Part shown: one piece after another, positions 53,105 through 64,000 of the stretch
Layout: every line of letters begins with the position of its first letter
Position numbering within the stretch: the first letter of the stretch is position 1
From: Anthostomella pinea
Taxonomy: Eukaryota > Ascomycota > Sordariomycetes > Xylariales > Xylariaceae
NCBI GenBank assembly: GCA_963556695.1
Contig: CAUWAG010000004.1
Coordinates: forward strand, 4,030,001 to 4,094,000
Direction: 5' to 3'
DNA: 64,000 nt
Notes under the pieces: generated by a model
Told to the model about the DNA's origin: nothing
What the model saw: the letters and a program-made list of their open reading frames with translations, nothing else
Database searches by the model: none
Program-made: the position numbers and the translations under genes

Positions 53105-55840
53105 ATGGCAAACGACAACACTACTGGCTTGGATGCCAGTCTCTCGAGTCTGAACTCTATCCGGAACGACACCTCAGACCCCTCCAGCGCAAACATCGAC
53201 AGCCAGCAATCCAAGTGGACATCCGCCTCGACGTCACTGACAGCTTCGCCTGTACCATCGAGAGATCCCTCCCCAACACGACCTCCTGCAAAGTCGGGGA
53301 GAACGAGCCGTGCATCCACGCACTCGACCAGATCGCGCAAGAACAGCCTCCAGGACCCAAGTCCTTCAAGGTCCAGATCTTACCAGCCGACACACTCTGC
53401 GATACCGCGACAGCAACTATCCATTGCTACGACACCGACATTGCCTCCCCCGTCGAAGACCGATTCTCCCGTGCGGGCAACTGTTCCGCAAAAGCCCTCC
53501 ACCTCAGCCGAGCACTCGAAAGATGCACCCCGGTGGCCTATCTCTCCGCGACTCAAATCCCCTCCGCCTAGCCTCGGCAGGCCACACTTGACCCTTTCGA
53601 CGCGCATGAACGACCAAGAACCTCCCGCCATAAATGTTCAACACTCGAGTCCCTTGCCACATGCGGAACCAGCTTCGCAGTCTACGTCGGACAGCGAGGC
53701 TGAAGATCCCCTTTTGTCTTCTGGCATGAGGACACCGGCTCGTGGACCGAGCAGCGGATCGTCCACTCTGGAAACGGTACAGGAGATTAGTCAACCCAAT
53801 ACACCAGGACTGGGAGACGATACTACGACCGACAAGCTCGCTGAGACTACTACGGATAGTTCTGCCAAACCCAGCCAGAATGCGACAAACAGCGGGAGCG
53901 GGAGCGACAGTGGAAGTGTCAAGGCCAATACGAGACGGCCTAATGCTGCCGCGCCGCCGCCTGCACTCCACAACAGGCAATCCAGTTCGGCGCTCAAATT
54001 TGGCGGCAGGGGGCAAACATCCGGCGAGAGCTCGTCAAGGAATATGACTGTTGAGGAAGAGGCAGTCAGAAGCATTCCGCAGACGTCATTAGTTCCCAAC
54101 GTGGGCGGCCAGGGAGTTAACGGTAGCTTGAGAACAAGACCGAGCACAGAGACCATAAAACCAAGGAAGGAAAAGAAGAAGCATAACAGAAAACCAACAT
54201 CTGTTGCGTCGGGCAATGGTGAGCCATCTTATCTCATTCCGACAAACAAGCTTCGCCATAGTGTCTCGGCAAGATCAATCTCTCCCACATCTTGCCGTTC
54301 GCCAACAAACCCACACGGTCAAGGATCGTGGGTTGAAGAAGCCATGTTCAGTCCCCGGCAGCAGAACAAGCAGCCGGCGACTCGAACGCCAAGTATCACA
54401 GCACACATGACCAGCTTGCTAACAGGAGGACCTCGTCCAGCATCCTCAAAAGCAGATATCTTCGAGGCTAAAGTAGCCAGCGCGGTAGAGGAGGCCAATT
54501 CTTCTGACTCGGATGAGACATTTGTCTACGACTCAAACCCGCCCGAAGTAGGCGACCGCCCCCGTCGTTACCATTCGCGCACGCCCAGTGCCACGTCTAT
54601 GGTCAGCCAAGTCGACCGCAATAACCTGCGAAGTATCCACGGTGTGCTAGAGGGCAACGCGCACAATCTCCCAGTCAAGAAGAATATGAAATTTGTGAAC
54701 ACTTACAATAGTAACGGAAACGACAGCGTTCATGGTGAAGATGACGGCAGAGGGACAGCCCGGAGCAATGCTGGTTCTGCCCGAGGAACGGCACGTCACC
54801 ACCACCATCATCCCCGTTGGGGTCGTAACAATGGCAACAATCATACGTCAATATTCGACAACGAGTCGCCCTTTCCCAACGCAGCAAGATCCAAGTTCAG
54901 CGGCAATACCTCTAGGCAGTCATCCAACCCTTCCAGTCCTCGATTCAACAACTCCGGTCGGGCCTGGATGTCCAGCAGTAAAAGACAGATGACGTCGGTC
55001 GGCGGTTACGACTTGGACGACACGACGACGACTGGGGCCGACGATGAGAGGACTCCCCTTCTTCCAACCGGTGTGGCTCGATCTATTCGGTCCAACCGAA
55101 GCAGGCGTGCTCCACTCTCGCGAAATTTGGAGGCCCAGACATACCGGCGCACCCCGTCGTTCCTCAACCGCTTTGCCAGCTGCCTGGTCCTCACAGTGAT
55201 GCTACTTCTTGTCATCTCAGGGGCTATCGGGTTCATGTTTGCGACATCCCAGCCGCTCACCGACATCAAGCTCGTGAAGATCGGCAATGTCCTTGCTAGC
55301 GAGCAAGAACTGATGATGGACCTCACCGTCAGAGCGCATAATCCCAACGTGGTCGTTGTCATGATCGACTCGGCGGACCTTGAGGTATTTGCCAAATCTC
55401 CACACGCAGGCACCGACTCAGAATGGTGGCGCCACCCTCATAGAGACGACTTTGGGATTTCAGACGATCCGCAGGATGACCCACCGGACTTGGGTGACCC
55501 TTCCGACGACGATAAAGCACCCAACATGCGGCTTGGCAACATACTCTCGTTTGATAGTCCGTTGACATACGAGGGCTCATTCTTTCAGTCCGGCATATCT
55601 ACTTCCACCGGCGAATTGCGTCTAGCCCATCCCGGCAATGGTACTGACAGCGGGACCGAGCGATGGGAACGCATAATCTCCGACGACTTCATTCTCATCG
55701 TCAAAGGTGTGATAAAGTACACACTCCCTCTCAGTCAGAGGGTCAGAAGTGTCGCGATTTCGGGCAAAGCTACCGTCAAGCCCAACTCGGCGAATGATCC
55801 ATCCCTTCAACCTAACAGGACAGAAGTGGGAATTTACTGA
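53105..55840 (+). CDS. VAC7: Vac7-like vacuolar membrane protein (regulator of PI(3,5)P2 synthesis)
   Basis: Single frame, 911 aa from ATG 53105; an upstream in-frame ATG at 52991 adds 38 residues and is less likely. The long N-terminal part is Ser/Pro/Thr-rich and disordered, with Lys-rich RKEKKKHNRK and a His run. One transmembrane helix lies near 689-712 (LVLTVMLLLVISGAIGFMF). The luminal C-terminal domain (ADLEVFAKSPHAGTDSEWW...) resembles Vac7 of filamentous fungi, with an LEA-like beta fold. In yeast Vac7 sits in the vacuole membrane and stimulates the Fab1 lipid kinase; that is inferred. A cytosolic tail, one helix near the C-terminus and a conserved end domain match the family layout. 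Confidence 0.83.
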   Translation: MANDNTTGLDASLSSLNSIRNDTSDPSSANIDSQQSKWTSASTSLTASPVPSRDPSPTRPPAKSGRTSRASTHSTRSRKNSLQDPSPSRSRSYQPTHSAIPRQQLSIATTPTLPPPSKTDSPVRATVPQKPSTSAEHSKDAPRWPISPRLKSPPPSLGRPHLTLSTRMNDQEPPAINVQHSSPLPHAEPASQSTSDSEAEDPLLSSGMRTPARGPSSGSSTLETVQEISQPNTPGLGDDTTTDKLAETTTDSSAKPSQNATNSGSGSDSGSVKANTRRPNAAAPPPALHNRQSSSALKFGGRGQTSGESSSRNMTVEEEAVRSIPQTSLVPNVGGQGVNGSLRTRPSTETIKPRKEKKKHNRKPTSVASGNGEPSYLIPTNKLRHSVSARSISPTSCRSPTNPHGQGSWVEEAMFSPRQQNKQPATRTPSITAHMTSLLTGGPRPASSKADIFEAKVASAVEEANSSDSDETFVYDSNPPEVGDRPRRYHSRTPSATSMVSQVDRNNLRSIHGVLEGNAHNLPVKKNMKFVNTYNSNGNDSVHGEDDGRGTARSNAGSARGTARHHHHHPRWGRNNGNNHTSIFDNESPFPNAARSKFSGNTSRQSSNPSSPRFNNSGRAWMSSSKRQMTSVGGYDLDDTTTTGADDERTPLLPTGVARSIRSNRSRRAPLSRNLEAQTYRRTPSFLNRFASCLVLTVMLLLVISGAIGFMFATSQPLTDIKLVKIGNVLASEQELMMDLTVRAHNPNVVVVMIDSADLEVFAKSPHAGTDSEWWRHPHRDDFGISDDPQDDPPDLGDPSDDDKAPNMRLGNILSFDSPLTYEGSFFQSGISTSTGELRLAHPGNGTDSGTERWERIISDDFILIVKGVIKYTLPLSQRVRSVAISGKATVKPNSANDPSLQPNRTEVGIY

Positions 55841-57804
55841 TGACAAGACATTTGGGCGAACCAGCCCTTTCTTCTCCTTCCATTTGTGCCTTTCCCTGAT
55901 TCTGTATATTGAGCGAGCATGGCAGGGCATTGCAGGAGCTTTTGGCGTTGGATTCACCCCTACCACCAGGTGCAACAAGAGAGCGCAATCTTGGGTTACG
56001 GGTCGCAGGCCTTCGGAATTTCCATCTGTTATTCATCATTTCTTCGCATTTCATTTTCCCCAGTTGGCATGAATGGGTGCTTATGCTTCAACAAAGTGGT
56101 AGAGTCAGTGGGTAAATATTGACTACGCACAATTGCATGGATGGAGACATAAAATAGCATCCCTCGAGAGGGAGGACTTTGGCAGCCCCCTGTTTCTCCT
56201 CATCAAGCGGACGGCATCTGGCATTCGGAAGAAAGCGTTTATGCGCATATTGACTTTAGATGGAGTGTGGCAACTACTACGATTACTGTCTTGAACAGAT
56301 ACCCAAAGAGGCGGGTTTGCATTTGTACTTGTAACGGCTTACGAACGACCCCCTGCAACCAGAGAGACATTACCATGCTGGGTTGTTACTGCCCGAGCGC
56401 TTTGCATCGGCAGGGACGAGGTCAGCTGGCTATTTAGCTAAAGAAGAGACTGTCGATAAATATGTATGTGTGACTGATATTGACAGTGCATGACCGAACT
56501 GCGTTCCAATACGTCGCGAATCATGTGTGGCGTGATCTGGCGAGCTATTACTTATCAATCGTTTGATTTCTTCGGCGTCACGATCACTCAGTGCCTGCCC
56601 AGCATCTAAACGTCTAGAGAGGTTGTCATTTTGGCTTTAGGGGCAAGCAGTCTTCGGCTAGTCCCTGGCCTATGAGACAGCACTCTTTTGCTTGAGTGCT
56701 CAGATATGCGCGATGAGATGATCTGAGCAGTCCTATGCCTACTAGGTACTTACTCAGCAGAAACCGGTGGGCTTTGACGGCCGAGTGCTCTTTCTGCCTT
56801 TGACTTTCTCGGTATCTTCGCGGAGCGTGCATACATTTGGTGGCATATTTGGATTGGAGGCGAACCGCGTGCGGTGGTCCTACGCGTAGGAAAAGGGGTT
56901 GTCGGCAGAGCATACATAGACGGATGGCACACACTCGAGAACCCCATGTCGCCGACTCCGTTGCCCGGCGTCCTCGGTCTGTGCTGCTGCTGCGTTGATC
57001 TGGTCGGCCTTCACTGCTTCTGCGTGTCTTACCGGTCCGAGCCCCCATAATTCGAGGGGTTTTCTCTCTCTCCAGGCTTGATCATCCCTGCGTTGTTTGT
57101 GGCTTGATGAGATTCTAGTTATACAATGGTGACGGTTTCTCGGGGACCGGTTGGGTATGTGTCGGCGTGCTGGCTGGGGTCACACGTTCTACCTGTACTC
57201 TTCTTGGCACCTCAGCATGGAGGGCACATCCGTGGGATTTCCAGTTGCATTCCAAATACATTCCAAAACATTGAGCGTAAGCTCTCAAGCTAAGCATGAT
57301 ATATGCATGTACAGGTCCCCCTCATTATACAATGTGCTGTCCACCCAGGTCTGCCCACACTTGCTGAAGAAGTGTCGCTCCGGAATTATGCGGATCTTGG
57401 GTCGTGTTCATCCGAGAATCTTCGACACTCGATCGGTAGTAAGAGGCCCCTGTGGTACTGCGATTCTAGGAGCAGGCAACGTATAGGTTGAGCGCCGAGT
57501 CGGCACCAATATATATGCTGTGGGAACATCGTGGCGCTGTCTCCATGTGGTCGTCCTGATTATGATATCTTTCCGTCATATAAGCATCAAGACCGAACCT
57601 TCGGGGTATCTTCAAGCTAGGGCATGAGCGTTACACCATTTAAGATCCACGGAATACCGAAGCGCGCGCATCAGCTCTGTCCTGATAACAACCTGGACAA
57701 CCGTCGAAGAGCTTCGGCGGCCTCTCATCTGTCTGGATGAGTTCGTCACGGAGACCGTGGTCCTCCTGCCCACCCCGTTTGATCATATCCACCATATCAT
57801 ACTT
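55841..57804. other. Intergenic between convergent genes
   Basis: About 2 kb holding the 3' ends of VAC7 and the glycosyltransferase. Minus-strand frames around 56626-57048 and plus-strand frames around 57151-57486 have no domain support. Confidence 0.45.
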
Positions 57805-59107
57805 TCAGTCCGCCCATTGCTTCTGGGGCTCGCGGCCCTCGATCAGATTCCGCAGATTCAACCGCGTGCTGTACAATATATTCTCCGTAGTCCCGACCTC
57901 CCGCACCTCCTCCGGGTCAAACTCGAGTATGTCCGAGTCGTGGCTCACCCTGCCCCTCGGCCGGTGGTGCATGAACAGTCCCGGTACGAGGCTGATGCAG
58001 CGGATGCCCAGTGGCTTGTCGCGACACAGGTCGCTCATGTGGAAGTCGAAGACGGTGGGCTGGTCCTCGACGCCCAGGTACAGCAGCGCCTTGCGGGCGC
58101 CCTCGCGGCTCAGCGCGTATGCGAATGAGCAGATGGTGTCGTGGTCCGGCACGTAGACGATGCGCGAATGCTCCGGATACTCGTCCCACGCGAAGGTGTC
58201 GTTCTGCCCCAGCCGGTGGCGCGGCGCCACCGTAGGATCGTTGCGCAGCAGCACCTTGGGCTCGCTCTGCTCGCGGTTGAACCGCGTGAGGCACGCGCCG
58301 ATCCACAGCAGGTCCCAGTCCTGTCCGTACGGGCTGGGGTCCGGGTGCAGCGTGGACTTGGGAAAGTCGGCCTGCAGCGTTTTGGCGGCCTCGGCGAACT
58401 GCGAGAGCTGCGGCTTGAGGGATACGTCCCAGTCGACGTCGTCCTCTAGGATCAGCGCGGATGAGAGGTCGTCTTCTACTATGCTTCGGATGGCGTTGAT
58501 GTGGCCTCGCCAGGATCCGAGATTGGCTTCGGGCCATTGTGTCCGGTCCCAGCCCTAGAGGTGTCGTGAGCTGCTTGAACGGGAGAGGGATATGGTACGT
58601 GGCTTACAAACGGGACGGCCTTGTCCGGGACCGCCGGGCCCAGCACGCCGTCCACCCAGCTGATCTTGAATCCAGTGAGCGCAGACATCAAGCTCAGGTT
58701 GTCGCGTTTGTCAGCCCGGTCAGGCAGGTTGAGCCCTATGACTTTTTCGAACTATGGACCATATCGAAATCAACAGTCAGCCGTCGTCATGTCTTGAAGA
58801 AGGCGCCCAGCCAGCCGTATGTGAAGCTAGGCCAGCGGGACTCAAGGGTTTATATCCGACTTACACCCAGGGTCGAGTTGAAGACATCCGAGGTATTCGT
58901 GCTCTCGCGCACCGAACTCGCTTCTGGCGCTTTGTGTGCAATATCTGATGAACGATTCGCCTCAAAAGCCGCGGGCTTCAGCACCCTGCTGCTGAATGAA
59001 TCGCTGAATGGACCGCCGACATAGTAAGCCCAGTGCAGTAGACTGAAAAAGATGCCAACGAGTAGTATCGACCTCCAGACCGGAGGACTGTGATTCATTA
59101 CGCCCAT
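57805..59107 (-). CDS. Glycosyltransferase family 25-type membrane protein
   Basis: Exons 59107-58865, 58751-58608, 58554-57805 (GTAAGT and GTAAGC donors; CTGAC branch in intron 1; all phase 0), 378 aa. The N-terminus is a type II signal anchor (about residues 12-30, SILLVGIFFSLLHWAYYVG), so the catalytic part should face the Golgi/ER lumen. The GT25 pattern is visible: FEKVIGLNLPDRADKRDNL start with SALTGFKISWVDGV, then GSWRGHINAIRSIVEDD and the metal/nucleotide-sugar motif ALILEDDVDW (Glu166-Asp168), and CSFAYALSREGARK. Family members transfer galactose or other hexoses; the acceptor is unknown. Similar proteins are frequent in filamentous fungi. A second Met four codons in is an alternative start. 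Confidence 0.85.
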
Positions 59108-60446
59108 GTTCGTCGCTAGTCGTGAGAAGATGATGGGATACGCGTCAATCTAGTTAGAGTACCATATGCTGATATGCCTTTCTGGTCACTTTCAAGCCAT
59201 GATAAAGTCGGTTCCGGATAGTAGACTTGCGAAGATATCGTGCTTTCCCTAAGCGAAAAGGGAGAAGCAGAAGCGGTTCCTCAGCATGGGTCGGGAGTCT
59301 TCCATATTAATACATGGCGAGAACAGCCGTGCCCTGCCGTACGACTACAGGTAATTGTCTTGTTTGCGACACGCTAGGAATAGGAGGAATCCTATCATGT
59401 CTATTATGGGGATCTAAACATGGGATTATGTGGTTTGTTGCTGCTGCTAGGGGATGGTAACCTATCAATGCCCATACCGCCTTTCCGAAGCAAGTTTGCT
59501 CCATCCCCCGACAAACTTCTGCGGACATCAATGCTTGTTGTTTAGATTTCTTAGAAGTAGGGAATGCAATCATACCGGAGGTCGACTGTGAGGTTCGACT
59601 GCAGGTGTGGTACACGCCGTAGCAGAGTTGCTCGAAGAAGCGATATGTGGCTGGGTGGTGGTGTTTTGGAGCCATGACCATGCATAATCCTCGCATGCTA
59701 ATAATAAATGGAAGCGGCAGGGGGGTGAGTGAATCCCTTCAGATGCAGACAAGGCTTCTATATCCACAGCTAAGAGGAGGCACAGTGTGAGTTCTCTGTT
59801 CCTTGGGTACGATCAGCTAATATGTATTGCATTCACTGTAACCCTCTGATAGAGAGTACTGGCTTCTATTTATACCGAACCTTGAGTATCGAGCCAAACC
59901 AGCTGTCATGGGAAGTGGAAATGGAAGTGGAATGGGACTGGAGCCGGTACTGCCGTACTGGACCGGCACTCGAAGTGGAACTTTAACATCCCAATGCCGG
60001 AATGTCACGTCGACTGAGAAGTCGTGACGGCCTCGCTCCCGGGACCTTCAGTAATAAGGCCTCCAGCTGGGAATCGATCGTGCCTTATCACCTAAGCAAG
60101 AGGCCTCAATAAGTTCCATCTCGTCAATTGGGGGCCAAATTCCACTTCCGCTTTCTGCCTTGTCGGAGCGCTAAGTCGAAACACGCATGATGCAGGGTCT
60201 CCCTCCTGCGACACGACGTTGCCCGGCTTCGCCTCGTCGTCAGTGGTCAGAATATGTACAACTATACTCGAGGCTCTGGGGTCGGTGTGCTTTGCTGGTC
60301 AGCATATCCACACCCGCCCTCTCATGAGCATTCAGAAAGATAATATTGTCACACATATAAATACTAGACGAAGCGCCTCATAAGTTACACCAAGTTTGGA
60401 AAAAAACAGTGCAGCAGTCGATTTCCCATGAACCCAGCTCCCGACG
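59108..60446. other. Divergent intergenic region, no gene supported
   Basis: About 1.3 kb between two divergent starts. There is a short duplicated GGAAGTGGAAATGGAAGTGG run near 59911-59930. No coding sequence was recognised. Confidence 0.45.
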
Positions 60447-62119
60447 ATGGACACCTCGAACCTAGTAGCCGCCTGGCTATCCTTCGCCGCGACGGCGGTC
60501 GGTCTCGGCGGCCTGATCACGCAGGCGAGCGCCATCAACGACAGGCTGGACCCGTTCCACGCCAACCGCACCGCCGAATACCTCGGCGTCTGGTTCCGGC
60601 GGCAGCAGAGGTTCCCCTGGTGGCGCATCGCGAGGCCGCCGCCGCTGGGCCCGGTCATCACCGCGAAGCTGTCCGACGGCTTCTGTGGTGTTAATCACAT
60701 CCACATCACGCGTATCCCGCTGGCGGCGGCGGGGAAGGCGGGCTGGTCGCTGATCCTGGCCATGTTCAACTCAGAGGCTCCCGTGCGTCCCGGACCGGCG
60801 GACGGGGATCAGGCGGAGAAGGCGGTGGTGCTGGAGACGAGCTCGGGGAGTGGTGATGTTGATGGTGGCAGGGAAAGCAGGGCTAGTAATAGCAGTGACA
60901 GCAGTGGCAGCAGTGTCCCCGTGTGCGCGATGTGGGATTTTCTGCCCCGGAAGGCACTCACGCGCCATAATAGGAGCGCGTGTGTAATGATTTCGCGGAC
61001 GACGCTCATCACGATGCTGGTCATGACGAATGCGCGGCCCGTCTTCCAGTACAGTGATGCGACGGGGGTCCGGGCGGGCTATGCGTCGTATTGCGGGCAA
61101 TGGTGTGAGTGCACTCAGTCGCTCAGACACTGACTGTCATAATTTGAAGAAATGGAGTTAACAGGATACTGACAAATCTCACAGACATCACGTGGCCCAT
61201 CGGCGAGGAAGCCATCATCAAATTCGCCGCCCACGACTCCATCGGCACCAGCGAGGTCCTGCCCCGCAGCTTCGTGCAGCGCGTCGACCGCTGCGGCCAG
61301 ATGATATCCGGCATGATATGTGCCCCGGCCTCGGACCTCAAAGTCGCCTTCTGCGGCCGCAAGCCCCCGGGTGTCTACAGGCTGGAACATCTCGTCAAGG
61401 GGTTCCAGGGCGCCCACGGCAGCCGCCACCTATACAACATGATGGGCGGCAAGGCGTATGACGTGGACTTCATGTTCGCGCGGCCATCGTCCTCGGAGGC
61501 CATCTCGGACCACGAAGACGGGGTTGTCGTGCTCGAACTGCTAAGTAGCACGGACATGAAGAAAAGCATGGCCGGATCTATGAAGATGGTTGTCCCCGCG
61601 CCCGAGCAGGCCGTCCTCAGACACGCGCTTGACTGTCTGCCCTGGACCTCGCTGTCCTGGAGCATGCACCGTGGCATGCGCGATGTTTTGCTCGCATACG
61701 CAAAGCCCGTCATGGACGCCCACAGATCGCAGCTAGCGGCGCAGCTGCGCCGGACGGTCGCCGAGAGGGCGGACGCCCTGCGCGCGTGGGGCTGGGATGC
61801 GCAGTTCGTGCGTGACAACATGGCGCACATGGCCGCGTCGGCCGTGCTGGCTGGCAGTGGGAACTCGGGCGATTCGGTCAGGGTGGTCACGGATATCGTG
61901 GCCGTTATGATCGGGGACTGGGATTTCGCGCAGCTAGACGAGGTGTGCTTCTGGAGGCGGTCCGCGGCGGAGGAAGGAGAAGGAGGAACGGAAGCGCAGC
62001 AGGGCGAGCTAGATGCGCAGGCGGTGGTTGCGCTGACGAAGGTGTTTGTGCTGGAATGGAGCCAGGAGTTTGATTACCAGATGTATCATGGCCTGCCTAT
62101 ATCGATGTACTTCGGATAG
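60447..62119 (+). CDS. Uncharacterised fungal protein with N-terminal membrane helix
   Basis: Exons 60447-61104 and 61185-62119 (GTGAGT donor, ATACTGAC branch, CACAG acceptor; phases agree), 530 aa. Residues of about 4-28 form a hydrophobic helix (LVAAWLSFAATAVGLGGLITQ). A Ser/Gly/Asp-rich linker near 130-155 is followed by LTRHNRSACVMISRTTLITMLVMTNARPVFQYSDATGVRAGYASYCGQW and, in exon 2, YITWPIGEEAIIKFAAHDS. The second half is helical (AAQLRRTVAERADALRAWGW; VVALTKVFVLEWSQEFDYQMYHGLP). It resembles Pezizomycotina-specific hypothetical proteins found in accessory regions. No enzyme motif recognised. Confidence 0.75.
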
Positions 62120-62422
62120 ACAGTTGAGAAAGGGGGAGGGTTTTTGACATCTTGTTGAACGAGATACCTCAAAGCGTAGTCGCTTCGCGTAATGGAGTGC
62201 CTTAGACTTCAAGGGTGCTGACAGATGAGGAGAAGCTACTTCACTTGAAAAGGGGATAATATATACCTTCACCTATCTGCTAGTGAATATCATAGTGCCC
62301 CGTCCCGAGTCCATGAAGCAGGTGGGCAACGTCACATCAGTATCAATACACTCGAATCCCGAATCCAGTTTGGCACATAATACAAGTGATCCATTCCATT
62401 TAGCCAACATGTTGGCTCCGGG
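62120..62422. other. Short convergent intergenic
   Basis: 303 bases containing the 3' ends of both neighbours. Nothing else was seen. Confidence 0.5.
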
Positions 62423-64000
62423 CTAACGCAACTCAGCAGTTACCAGCTTCAGTATCTCCTCCGTCCCTTTCCCAGCGTTCTTGGGATCCTTGGCGATAGA
62501 CTGCCAGACCTCGCCATGCCTTGGCTCCACACTTACACACTTGCTGATGACTTCCTCCCTCTTCTCCACGGTTCCGTGTTCCAGCAGGAACTTGTAGTAC
62601 CACGCCCAGCTGTCTCCCAGATCCAAATCCCGCACCAGGGCCTTCTCGAACCAGTTTTGTGCTTTCTCGAGTCTACGCTCGCCCCAGAAGATACGTCCGA
62701 CAGCAACGAGCAGCGCGGGGTCGTTGTCGACCTCCTTAATGGCTTCTAGCGCACGAGGCTTCCGCTGGGGCCTAGCCGTCAGATGCCAGATCTTTTCGCT
62801 CCATAGAACACCCTGTTCAGGCTTTGGGACATCACGAAGAGCACGCTCCATGAGGGACTCGGCCTGCTTGGTGTTTTGCGCGCGGCGTTCGAGGCGGATC
62901 GACTCGCACCATAATTCGGCGGACTTGGGCACGGCAAAGCGCGCACGGTCGAGGACTGAACGAGCTTTGGGCAGCTGACCGAGCTTCTCCTCCAAGCGAG
63001 AATAGAGAAGCCAAAGCGGTACTGAGCCTGGCACTGCCTTTACACCGGTGGCGTATGCTTCACGCGCCTGCAGCAACTTGCCCATGTCTTCGTAAATCTG
63101 GCCCTTCATCATCCAGAGCTTCGCGTTGGCCGGGAAGAGATTCAGGGCTTGTTGAGCAAGGTCAAGCGCCGCATCGAGGTCATTTAGCTGACGCTCGAAA
63201 GCAACACTCTTCATCCACACTCGATCAGTTGGTGCTTCCTGACGGGCTGTCTTCAATAGCCCACGCGCTTGCTCGGTTTGACCGTTCTCAGCCTCGAGCT
63301 TGACAGCAGCAAGCCAAATATCTTCGTTATTGGGGTTTTGCTGGAATGCTCTGGCGAGTACCCGACGCGCGTTGTCGACTTCTCCAGCCTGCCACTTCTC
63401 CTTTGCGAGCATCATCCATAGCACTTCGCTGCGGGGAACAGCATTGACTGCCTTCTCAAGTACTTGCCACAGATCCTCCTTCGAACCATGACTCCTCTCG
63501 AGATCTGCAGCTGCCAACCATACCGTTTTGCTCGTTGGGAAGACTCGAAGTGTATATGCGTAGATAGCCCGGGCTGTCTCGTACATACCCCGGTTGATAC
63601 TCCCACGAGCATCCTCTAACCAGGTGTCCTTTCGATCGTCGTCTTCGTCCAGGCCATAGCCAAGGGTTTCCCGAATGATTGCACCACAGGTGATGATGGC
63701 ACCCCCTTGTTCGCACTTCTCTGCTTCCGCTATCCATTCGTCCCGTTTCGGCATGGCCGCCTCTTTTACCAAGACCTGTGCGGCACGCTTCATGACATTG
63801 ACCTTTTCGCCCTGACCCAGCTGCTCCTGCAATCTCGCAGCCGCTATCCAGATTTCATAAGATGTTGGACAGTGCTTGCGAGCTTTATTCAACACCTTTT
63901 GCGCGTTCTCTGGGTTCTCCAAGTGAGCTAATGCCAGCCAGAGATCGACGGATAGTGGGATGAGCTCGGTAGCCTTCGCGAGGAGCAGTCTCGCATCATC
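62423..64000 (-). CDS. PRP6: Pre-mRNA-splicing factor Prp6/Prp1, C-terminal part (5' end beyond window)
   Basis: The frame is open from base 64000 to the stop at 62423, 525 residues, so the N-terminus is cut by the window edge. The sequence is an array of HAT/TPR-like helical repeats, each about 34 residues with Trp near the start ([96 protein letters not shown]), ending [13 protein letters not shown]. This order and the end match Prp6 of the U4/U6.U5 tri-snRNP, which bridges snRNPs before spliceosome activation. Full-length fungal Prp6 is about 900 aa, so roughly the N-terminal 40% is missing. No intron is needed in the part seen. Confidence 0.93.
   Translation of the reverse strand, partial: DDARLLLAKATELIPLSVDLWLALAHLENPENAQKVLNKARKHCPTSYEIWIAAARLQEQLGQGEKVNVMKRAAQVLVKEAAMPKRDEWIAEAEKCEQGGAIITCGAIIRETLGYGLDEDDDRKDTWLEDARGSINRGMYETARAIYAYTLRVFPTSKTVWLAAADLERSHGSKEDLWQVLEKAVNAVPRSEVLWMMLAKEKWQAGEVDNARRVLARAFQQNPNNEDIWLAAVKLEAENGQTEQARGLLKTARQEAPTDRVWMKSVAFERQLNDLDAALDLAQQALNLFPANAKLWMMKGQIYEDMGKLLQAREAYATGVKAVPGSVPLWLLYSRLEEKLGQLPKARSVLDRARFAVPKSAELWCESIRLERRAQNTKQAESLMERALRDVPKPEQGVLWSEKIWHLTARPQRKPRALEAIKEVDNDPALLVAVGRIFWGERRLEKAQNWFEKALVRDLDLGDSWAWYYKFLLEHGTVEKREEVISKCVSVEPRHGEVWQSIAKDPKNAGKGTEEILKLVTAELR

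Noticed and set aside
57917..58537. 206-codon Arg/Ala-rich minus-strand frame overlapping the glycosyltransferase
   Set aside because: Out-of-frame shadow of exon 3, which carries the GT25 motifs.
1..64000. Secondary-metabolite cluster, CRISPR array, 5S rRNA or large complete transposon
   Set aside because: No PKS/NRPS/terpene core enzyme, no regular spacer-repeat pattern, no recognisable 5S sequence and no transposase or reverse transcriptase frame.

Overview
The window is nuclear DNA of a filamentous ascomycete (Pezizomycotina, probably Sordariomycetes; the class is an inference). Genes carry short introns with GTRNGT donors and CTRAC-type branch points. Two tRNA genes have introns directly after anticodon position 37. 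Single-copy housekeeping genes alternate with accessory STAND/NLR-type genes on both strands. No prokaryotic operon, CRISPR array or plasmid feature is present.

Left third (1-21 kb): a Cys-rich GPI-anchored wall protein with a hexanucleotide repeat (1104-2582, -); tRNA-Phe (3111-3203, -); a mitochondrial rRNA 2'-O-methyltransferase of the Mrm1 type (3882-6119, -); a Mit1/CHD3-like chromatin remodeller (6676-12635, +); a CCCH zinc-finger protein (13275-15977, +); dihydroorotase (16814-18423, -); tRNA-Gly(TCC) (18817-18899, -); and the Cys-Gly dipeptidase Dug1 (19446-20936, +).

Accessory island (21.8-29.9 kb): a 221-bp MITE with 43-bp perfect inverted repeats flanked by TA, a protein kinase, a pseudokinase that may be spliced to it, and a NACHT-type NLR broken by stops and a frameshift. 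Downstream lies a diverged repeat interrupted by about 316 bp with a possible retrotransposon gag relic. A second broken NLR (45805-48662, -) has a related repeat in the same relative orientation beyond its 3' end.

Middle and right: two long uncharacterised proteins (30689-33898 and 35360-37096, -); the ribosomal protein genes uL16/RPL10 (-) and eL30/RPL30 (+), divergent from a 413-bp shared promoter; a coiled-coil protein (42522-44506, +); a gene-poor stretch of about 4.4 kb; a Vac7-like vacuolar protein (53105-55840, +); a GT25-type glycosyltransferase (57805-59107, -); an uncharacterised membrane protein (60447-62119, +); and the C-terminal part of splicing factor Prp6/Prp1 running off the right edge.

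Most interesting: the kinase/pseudokinase/NLR island with two decayed NLRs, several of whose stops fit C-to-T change; a one-base splice-phase conflict at a metal-ligand histidine of dihydroorotase; and hidden splicing that changes the C-termini of the remodeller and the CCCH protein. All exon boundaries are read by eye from frame, donor and acceptor.
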